The notes beneath the pieces are model-generated. The model was given only the letters and a program-made list of their open reading frames with translations. It did no database searches and was not told the DNA's origin. A program made the translations under genes and the position numbers. From the NCBI GenBank assembly GCA_021767785.1, contig JAASSR010000003.1:1-64000 (forward strand): a DNA stretch of 64,000 nt, read 5' to 3'. Each line of letters starts with the position of its first letter. Positions within the stretch are counted from its first letter, which is position 1. Source of the DNA: Methanolobus sp. (lineage in GTDB: Archaea; Halobacteriota; Methanosarcinia; Methanosarcinales; Methanosarcinaceae). Shown here one piece after another: positions 58,297-64,000 of the stretch.

Positions 58297-58983
58297 ATGA
58301 ACAACGATACGATGATTTCGGGTGACGGGGACAATATACCGCACACCTTTGATAGAAAAGAGCTGATTGAAGGAGTTCTCCAGAAACATAAGAAGTTTCT
58401 GGAAGAATACAATTCCGAGCTAAATGAGCTTGGTAATAAATTAAAAGAACTTCAGGAAAATATAGAGTCTTCAAAGAAGGGAAAAGCTGAAGTAATTGAT
58501 ATGATTGAAATACTGACCGAAAAAAGGCAGCTTTTTTATCACCAGGCTGAAAAATCTCTTGATGAAATAGGAGATTCAATAACCAATGAGCATAATAATT
58601 TTGATGATATATCCAGAGAATTATCCTATATCAGAGAGAAACTTTCAAAGGTCAAAGGTTCGTTAAGTCCTGAAGAAGAACAAAAACAGATTAACACAAT
58701 AATGGAAGGTCTTTCTTCCCTCAGCTCTAAAGTACCCGAAATCACCGATCGCTTTGATTCTGTTAAGAAAAAGATCAATGCGGCCTTTGAATCTAAAAAG
58801 GAATTAAGCGCCATTGACAATTCCGAAGAAGATCATGACAATAATATATCTTCATATGAAGAAAGTATAAAAGAGATAGAACCCCGGTATAAATGGCTGG
58901 AAAAAAGAATAAAAAGTCATAAAGAGGCTCTGGAATACTGGGAAAAACAGCCTTTTGTGGATGCAGAAGAGGTTAAAGCATGA
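58297..58983 (+). CDS. Coiled-coil protein, MCM-linked (first)
   Basis: About 228 aa, charged (many Lys, Glu, Ser), almost entirely predicted coiled coil (for example KHKKFLEEYNSELNELGNKL and ESIKEIEPRYKWLEKRIKSH). No catalytic motif, no membrane segment. ATG 58297 follows GAGG; an in-frame ATG at 58279 directly abuts the DUF424 stop. It overlaps the next gene by four bases. Related by pattern to the COG1340 partner downstream; function unknown. Confidence 0.8.
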   Translation: MNNDTMISGDGDNIPHTFDRKELIEGVLQKHKKFLEEYNSELNELGNKLKELQENIESSKKGKAEVIDMIEILTEKRQLFYHQAEKSLDEIGDSITNEHNNFDDISRELSYIREKLSKVKGSLSPEEEQKQINTIMEGLSSLSSKVPEITDRFDSVKKKINAAFESKKELSAIDNSEEDHDNNISSYEESIKEIEPRYKWLEKRIKSHKEALEYWEKQPFVDAEEVKA

Positions 58984-59903
58984 AAGACGCAGATGTTTCT
59001 TCAATGAGTGAGAAAGACCTGAAGAACAAAGTGAATGATCTTCGATCCCAAATAAGAAATCATGAGCGTGAACTTAAGGGAATTTTCCACGAGTTAAAAC
59101 TACATCGTACCAACACTGACGAATTGAAAGAGAAGCGTAACAATCTGAATGCTCAGGTAAAGGAGCTTGTAGGAAAAGCTCATGATGAAAAAGAAAAGAG
59201 GGATTCTATCAATGCAAAGATAGCCTCACTCAAATCAAACAAAGAAGAAGTGAACCAGAAAAGCCGGCAGTTCTCAGACGACATAAATGACCTTAAAACA
59301 AAAAGGGATGAACTTAATAAACAATCCAAAGGAAGTGTTGAGACCCTTTCTAAAGCCTACGCTGCTGACCTTGAAACTTTCATGAATGCTGATATTCCGC
59401 TGAACCATGAGATTGATCTTTTCGGTCGTTTACTGGAGCTGAAAGAACGCCTTGGAGCTGCATTTGATGCAAATGAGATGCATCAGAAACTCATGGAAAC
59501 ATACAAGGAATCAAAGGAAGTCTTTGAATCAAGAGAAGATTTCGGCAGCGAAATAAAGAAGCTTGCGGATGAATCACAGGAACATCACCTTAAAATGATA
59601 GAATACTATAAACAGGCTGATGAAATTAGAAAAGAAGCAGATACAGCTCATTCACAGATATCCGAAAAATATGCTGCAACCGCTCCAATAAGAGAGAAGA
59701 TAGATCCTCTTAAGAAGAAAATTGCTCTTCTCAGAGAGGAACTAGATGTCTATCTTGAGAAATTAAATGATATCCAGATCGAAAAGGACGACAAGAAAAA
59801 GGAAGAACACCTTGTTGCTGCAAAAGAAAAACTGGAAAAGAGCGATCGATTGAGTCTTGAAGACCTTAAAGTCCTGATGGAAAAAGGTGATCTGAAGTTC
59901 TGA
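58980..59903 (+). CDS. Coiled-coil protein, COG1340-like (second)
   Basis: 307 aa. Two long coiled-coil segments (about 5-110 and 190-280), broken by a less charged middle region (ADIPLNHEIDLFGRLLELKE). This is a COG1340-type archaeal protein. Such proteins are sometimes wrongly labelled phosphoserine phosphatase; no HAD motif (DxDxT) is present, so that label is not supported. Its ATGA start overlaps the stop of the previous gene, indicating a coupled pair that may assemble together. Confidence 0.82.
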   Translation: MKDADVSSMSEKDLKNKVNDLRSQIRNHERELKGIFHELKLHRTNTDELKEKRNNLNAQVKELVGKAHDEKEKRDSINAKIASLKSNKEEVNQKSRQFSDDINDLKTKRDELNKQSKGSVETLSKAYAADLETFMNADIPLNHEIDLFGRLLELKERLGAAFDANEMHQKLMETYKESKEVFESREDFGSEIKKLADESQEHHLKMIEYYKQADEIRKEADTAHSQISEKYAATAPIREKIDPLKKKIALLREELDVYLEKLNDIQIEKDDKKKEEHLVAAKEKLEKSDRLSLEDLKVLMEKGDLKF

Positions 59904-59946
59904 TCTTCATTTTTCATTTTTCTTATAACCTGGATTTCATCACTTT

Positions 59947-60489
59947 TTACTTCTCTTTCTTAATCAGTTTGGTCAATATGGTAATCAATGATAAACAGGC
60001 AACTGCCTGGATAATTGTAAAACCATCTGTCTGACCGCCGACATCATTATCCCCGGAAATCTGACTTTCATTATCCTTTCCGATTACGCTGTTATCATCT
60101 TCTACGGCAGGTTCCGGCAGGTCCATATCCTGATACTGATACACCGGTTTGAAAGTGATAAGTTCCCCTCCGGGACTGATATATATAGTATCAAGAGTGA
60201 TATTCAATATTTCCTCATTCTTTGAATAGACTAATGAATCTTTTTCTGACAGAATCTGTTCTTTCAGAAGTTCATCATCATGTAGTAGCTTCACCCATGC
60301 CTGTTTTTGTTCAAGGTTCACACTCGTGACAGTAAGAGTATATCCCTGATAAAAATCCCACGAATCACCTGTGGTTAGAAAAATTCCTGTCCCGTTAATG
60401 AGAACCGGACTGGAAAATGCTGCTCCTGAAATTGATAAAAAAAATAGAAAGGCAATTGCCACATTACAGCTTACCTTAAGGTATTGCAT
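59947..60489 (-). CDS. Secreted/membrane-anchored S-layer-domain protein
   Basis: 180 aa. An N-terminal signal peptide (IAFLFFLSISGAAFS, cleavage near residue 26) precedes one S-layer duplication-type domain, with TGDSWDFYQGYTLTVTSVN and ITFKPVYQYQD as seen in Methanosarcina surface-layer proteins. Then come an acidic linker and a C-terminal membrane segment ending in basic KLIKKEK. The layout suggests an exported protein anchored at the cell surface. Unlike full S-layer proteins, which have two domains and about 600 residues, it has only one domain and may be an accessory. Convergent with the coiled-coil gene. Confidence 0.75.
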   Translation of the reverse strand: MQYLKVSCNVAIAFLFFLSISGAAFSSPVLINGTGIFLTTGDSWDFYQGYTLTVTSVNLEQKQAWVKLLHDDELLKEQILSEKDSLVYSKNEEILNITLDTIYISPGGELITFKPVYQYQDMDLPEPAVEDDNSVIGKDNESQISGDNDVGGQTDGFTIIQAVACLSLITILTKLIKKEK

Positions 60490-60509
60490 ACAGGCACCAC
60501 TTCACCGGA

Positions 60510-61481
60510 TCAATTACTGTAATGGCAGTTTCCTGCTATAATCTCTTGTCTCTTTTTATTTTTGTCGAGGACGACAAGAGCTCCTCTTTCAGTAATTCCC
60601 ACGGCTTTGCCTTCTATGAGCTTGTGCGGGGTTGTGACCCTGACCTCCCTTCCTATAGTATCGGAAAGGTTAATCCATTCATCAACAATATCTGCGAACT
60701 GTTTTGTTTCGAACCTGATATATTGTTGTTCAAGTTCATAAAGAAGATTTGCTAAAAATACTGTTCTGTCAACTGTATTACCTGTCTCGTTCACAATACT
60801 TGTGGAATTTTTCCTTATCTCATACTTAAGATCTGAAAGTTTCACATTTGCATTGATACCTATTCCCAGGATAACATGATCGACCTTATCAACTTCCGCA
60901 CTCACTTCCGTAAGTATACCACATATCTTTTTTCCATTTACAAGTACATCATTAGGCCATTTGATCCTTGCACTAATGTCCATATTCCTTAATGTGTTCG
61001 TGACCGCTATACCTGCCACAAGTGTTATCTTTGAGACATTTTCCAGTGGTATAGCCGGTTTCAAGATCAAAGATAACCACACACCACCCGCTATAGACTG
61101 CCATTCAGAACCCATCCTCCCCCTGCCCTTTTTCTGGGTCTCGGCAATAACAACGGTCCCTTCTGAAACATTAGATGCAATTTCACGGGCAGTACTGTTA
61201 GTAGATTCAAGCTCTGAAAAATACCTGATATCCTTTCCTATAAGACTGGTCTGAAGAATCTTTTTTAACTCCCCGGGATCTATCCTGTCAGGAGAAGAAT
61301 CAAGTATATAACCAGTTTTAGGGGAAGAGCGAATATCGAAGCCTTCTTTGCGGAGGGCTTTTATATATTTCCAGACCATTGCCCTGGTAATACCAAGTTT
61401 CTCACCTATCTCCTGGCCTGACACAGGACTACCTTCGGATTCCTTCAGCAGCCGAACTATCTCTTTCTTATTGTCATTCAC
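60510..61481 (-). CDS. birA: Biotin-[pyruvate carboxylase] ligase with HTH repressor domain
   Basis: 323 aa bifunctional BirA. An N-terminal winged helix (about residues 1-65, with SGQEIGEKLGITRAMVWKYI) precedes a biotin-protein ligase domain with KKGRGRMGSEW and IKWPNDVLVNGKKICGIL. It biotinylates the EAMKMEN lysine of PycB and may repress this operon. The start is GTG 61481 with GGTGG eight bases upstream. It lies 57 bases after pycA, the natural genetic neighbour. Confidence 0.95.
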   Translation of the reverse strand: MNDNKKEIVRLLKESEGSPVSGQEIGEKLGITRAMVWKYIKALRKEGFDIRSSPKTGYILDSSPDRIDPGELKKILQTSLIGKDIRYFSELESTNSTAREIASNVSEGTVVIAETQKKGRGRMGSEWQSIAGGVWLSLILKPAIPLENVSKITLVAGIAVTNTLRNMDISARIKWPNDVLVNGKKICGILTEVSAEVDKVDHVILGIGINANVKLSDLKYEIRKNSTSIVNETGNTVDRTVFLANLLYELEQQYIRFETKQFADIVDEWINLSDTIGREVRVTTPHKLIEGKAVGITERGALVVLDKNKKRQEIIAGNCHYSN

Positions 61482-61538
61482 AGGTATTCCACCGTACGAA
61501 TGTTTACTCCCTATTAATTATATGTAATCAAAGGTTTA

Positions 61539-63020
61539 TTACTTTGTCTGTTTTTTGGTAGCATTCACATAGGAACCAACCGCAGCAGTAACAGCAGCTA
61601 CTTTTTTATCCTTGTCAGCAAGCGCCGATGCAAGTGTGGATCCCTTGGCGGAATCTTCCTCTACAACCCTTCTGACATCCTCTATGATGTTATAGTCATC
61701 TATGAAATGAGTTGTTAGTTTTCCTTCTCTGAATGCAGGATGTCTCATGACCGCTTTATGGAACGGTATATTGGTTGTAACACCTACTACAACATATTCA
61801 TAGAGTGCTCGCTGCATCCTGTCTATGGCCTCGTTCCTGTCACTGCCCCAGGCACAGAGCTTTGAGATCATGGAATCATAATAAGGTGAAATAGTATAGC
61901 CCATGTGAACTCCACTGTCAACCCTGATACCTGGTCCTCCTGCAGAACGGTACCTCCTTATCTTACCAGGAGATGGTGAAAAGTCATTGAGAGGGTCCTC
62001 TGCATTGAGCCTGCATTCTATAGCCCAGCCTCTGATGCTTATATCTTCCTGTTTGAAAGGTAATTTCTCCCCACATGCGATGTGAAGCTGTTGTTTTGCA
62101 AGGTCTATACCGGTGATCATCTCACTGATCGTATGCTCCACCTGTAGTCTGGTGTTCACTTCAAGGAAATAGAAATCTCCTTTGGAATAAAGGAACTCAA
62201 CTGTGCCTGCATTCTCATATCCAATAGCCTTTGCAGCCTTTACAGCGGTTTCACCCATCTGTTTTCTTAGTTCAGGTGTCATTACAGGAGAAGGAGCCTC
62301 CTCAATGAGCTTCTGATGTCTGCGCTGTATGGAACATTCCCTTTCCATTACGTATACGGCATTTCCATACTTGTCCGCAAGTATCTGGAATTCTATGTGC
62401 CTTGGTTCCTCTACGTATTTTTCAATGAAAACCGTTGGATCACCAAAAGCTGACTCGGCCACAGACTGGATCGAATTAAGCGCATTTCCAAACTCATTTC
62501 TGGAATGGACTATCTTCATTCCGATACCGCCACCACCGGCAGATGCTTTGATAATTACAGGATAACCGATGCTATCTGCGACATCTGCTGCTGCTTCGGG
62601 ATCTGATATAGCTTCATTGGTACCAGGAACAACAGGAACGCCAGCCTCTATCATAGTGTTCCTTGCTGCGATCTTGCTACCCATCTGCTCAATAGCCTTA
62701 CTTGAAGGGCCGATAAAAGTTATGCCGGCCTCTTCACACCTCCGGGCGAAATTGGCATTCTCGGAAAGAAAACCATACCCAGGATGAACTCCCTCTGCCC
62801 CGGACTTGAGTGCCACATCTATGATATTGTCAATATTCAGATAACTCTGGCTTGAAGGAGCAGGGCCTATATTATATGCTTCGTCAGCATACTTTGCAAA
62901 AAGGGCATTGTTATCTGCATCAGAATGGATTGCTACGGTCTTCACACCCAGTTCCCGGCATGCACGCATTGCGCGGATGGCGATCTCACCCCTGTTGGCT
63001 ATAAGTACTTTCTTGAACAT
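61539..63020 (-). CDS. pycA: Pyruvate carboxylase subunit A (biotin carboxylase)
   Basis: 493 aa ATP-grasp biotin carboxylase, producing carboxybiotin from bicarbonate and ATP for oxaloacetate synthesis. [16 protein letters not shown] is at the N-terminus. [13 protein letters not shown] is the glycine-rich loop, at about residue 160. [20 protein letters not shown] and [18 protein letters not shown] are the catalytic blocks. A short Ala/Thr/Lys-rich C-terminal extension is present. AGGTGAAC before the ATG, 10 bases after pycB. Confidence 0.97.
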   Translation of the reverse strand: MFKKVLIANRGEIAIRAMRACRELGVKTVAIHSDADNNALFAKYADEAYNIGPAPSSQSYLNIDNIIDVALKSGAEGVHPGYGFLSENANFARRCEEAGITFIGPSSKAIEQMGSKIAARNTMIEAGVPVVPGTNEAISDPEAAADVADSIGYPVIIKASAGGGGIGMKIVHSRNEFGNALNSIQSVAESAFGDPTVFIEKYVEEPRHIEFQILADKYGNAVYVMERECSIQRRHQKLIEEAPSPVMTPELRKQMGETAVKAAKAIGYENAGTVEFLYSKGDFYFLEVNTRLQVEHTISEMITGIDLAKQQLHIACGEKLPFKQEDISIRGWAIECRLNAEDPLNDFSPSPGKIRRYRSAGGPGIRVDSGVHMGYTISPYYDSMISKLCAWGSDRNEAIDRMQRALYEYVVVGVTTNIPFHKAVMRHPAFREGKLTTHFIDDYNIIEDVRRVVEEDSAKGSTLASALADKDKKVAAVTAAVGSYVNATKKQTK

Positions 63021-63030
63021 GTCAGTTCAC

Positions 63031-64000
63031 CTACTCAATGCTCATCAGAACATCGCCGGATTTCACAGCATCACCTTCAGCAATAAGTATCGCTTTAACG
63101 GTTCCACCATGTGGTGCATGGATAGCATTCTCCATTTTCATGGCCTCTATGACACATACAGTGTCACCTTCTTCAATTATATCGCCGACCTTTGCCTTAA
63201 CGGACAATATCATTCCCTGCATATGGCTTGTAACAGCACCTGCCAGGGAATCAGCACTTGGTTTTTCTCCTTCACCAGCGCCTTCTTCAACTACCTTAAC
63301 TGATCCACCCACAGGGTTTACCTTGACATTGAATATCTCTCCGTCAACCTCTACACTGTATTCGGTAGGTATGCCGGAAACATCTGCTGTTGCACAAGGA
63401 TGTTTCTTTTCCATGATCGGTGTGAGATCTTCCTCTTCAAGTTCACCTTTCAGGAATGCAGGAGCAATTGCAGGATATAGTATGTAAGTAAGGATGTCCT
63501 CCTCCTTGTGTATGATGCCCATGTCTTCAGCTTCCTTTTTCATCCTCTCATATTCAGGCTTGAGAAGATCTGCCGGTCTGCAGGTGATAGGTTCTTCATC
63601 ACCTATAATCTTTGCAATTATCTCGGCACTGATCTTCTTTGGTGGTCTGCCGTAAAGACCACGAACATAATCCTTTACCTCTTTTGGAATTACCTTATAT
63701 CTCTCACCCATAAGCACGTTAAGTACTGCCTGAGTACCGACTATCTGGCTTGTAGGTGTGACAAGTGGAGGATATCCGAGTTCTGCACGGACCTTTGGCA
63801 TTTCATGAAGTACATCCTTGAATTTGTCCAGTGCATTCTGCTCCTTAAGCTGTGATACAAGATTTGAAAGCATACCTCCGGGAACCTGATAGAGCAACAC
63901 GTTAGTGTCTATCTGTTCAGATATTGGGTCGAGTATGCAGCGGTATTGCTCTTTTATACCTTTGAAATAATCCGATATCTCGGAAATAAGTTCAAGATCC
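63031..64000 (-). CDS. pycB: Pyruvate carboxylase subunit B (carboxyltransferase and biotin carrier), 5' truncated by window
   Basis: C-terminal 323 codons of the subunit; the frame is open to the window edge, so the start and the first half lie beyond 64000. The visible part holds the end of the carboxyltransferase domain and the conserved carboxylase domain (with QVPGGMLSNLVSQLKEQNAL), an acidic linker, and the biotin carrier domain with the biotinylation site VIEAMKMENAIHAPHGG. It transfers CO2 from carboxybiotin to pyruvate. First gene of the pycB-pycA-birA operon. A GTG at 63900 is internal. Confidence 0.96.
   Translation of the reverse strand, partial: DLELISEISDYFKGIKEQYRCILDPISEQIDTNVLLYQVPGGMLSNLVSQLKEQNALDKFKDVLHEMPKVRAELGYPPLVTPTSQIVGTQAVLNVLMGERYKVIPKEVKDYVRGLYGRPPKKISAEIIAKIIGDEEPITCRPADLLKPEYERMKKEAEDMGIIHKEEDILTYILYPAIAPAFLKGELEEEDLTPIMEKKHPCATADVSGIPTEYSVEVDGEIFNVKVNPVGGSVKVVEEGAGEGEKPSADSLAGAVTSHMQGMILSVKAKVGDIIEEGDTVCVIEAMKMENAIHAPHGGTVKAILIAEGDAVKSGDVLMSIE

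Noticed and set aside
58980-59903. Possible phosphoserine phosphatase, as COG1340-like proteins are sometimes labelled
   Set aside because: No HAD-type DxDxT motif is visible; the protein is mostly coiled coil.

Overview
This 64 kb window comes from the chromosome of a methanogenic archaeon of the order Methanosarcinales. The evidence is a complete methyl-coenzyme M reductase operon (mcrBDCGA), the membrane-bound heterodisulfide reductase pair hdrED typical of cytochrome-containing methanogens, archaeal information-processing genes (PolD large subunit, MCM, Rio2, aCPSF-type nuclease, archaeal RNase P RNA), a pyruvate carboxylase split into two subunits, and a Methanosarcina-type S-layer domain protein. 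A Methanolobus/Methanococcoides-like Methanosarcinaceae member is likely, but the genus cannot be fixed from the sequence alone.

Layout. 1-0.3 kb: tail of an ISL3-type transposase and an AAT microsatellite. 0.4-5.4 kb: htpX, a DUF488 gene, aroA and a hydantoinase/oxoprolinase-family gene. 5.6-12.2 kb: the mcr operon (minus strand), with the divergent radical-SAM gene mmp10, whose family methylates an McrA arginine. 12.2-18.3 kb: PolD large subunit, a secreted SCP2-like protein, a small winged-helix regulator, tRNA-Leu(CAA) and a two-subunit fumarase. 18.3-23.2 kb: a Tad-like type II/IV secretion or pilus locus (two TadC-like membrane proteins, one ATPase, one TadZ/CpaE-like ParA protein). 23.4-31.6 kb: Tsr3, a SLOG protein, exonuclease III, a Fur/PerR-peroxiredoxin-ferritin-like oxidative-stress cluster, topoisomerase I, a beta-CASP ribonuclease and a TPR protein. 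31.8-38.1 kb: MobA, a DUF460 protein, Rio2, LarC and LarB. 38.2-43.6 kb: small conserved proteins, thioredoxin reductase with a glutaredoxin-like partner, an AIM24 protein, and a three-gene homocysteine/sulfur-transfer operon. 43.9-44.06 kb: an unassigned, strongly folded RNA candidate. 44.2-48.8 kb: a histidine kinase and a CheB-CheR-PAS fusion. 49.2-54.8 kb: a DUF1059 protein, RNase P RNA, a geranylgeranyl reductase, tandem DUF116 proteins and hdrED. 55-64 kb: TrmJ, an MCM-DUF424-coiled-coil operon, an S-layer-domain protein, and birA-pycA-pycB (pycB runs off the window).

How the parts work together. Mcr makes methane and the CoM-S-S-CoB heterodisulfide; HdrDE reduces the heterodisulfide with electrons from the membrane carrier methanophenazine; Mmp10 matures McrA. 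Pyruvate carboxylase, its biotin ligase and fumarase belong to the partial reductive TCA branch used for biosynthesis. The DUF39/ferredoxin/COG2122 trio serves sulfide-dependent homocysteine synthesis.

The least explained elements are the folded RNA at 43.9 kb; three conserved short genes that seem to lack ATG/GTG/TTG starts and can only be completed with ATT, ATC or ATA initiation; the pilin-less Tad-like locus; and the MCM-linked coiled-coil pair. I found no CRISPR array, prophage or clear defence island. No computation or database search was possible: family assignments rest on recognised motifs and remembered family sequences.
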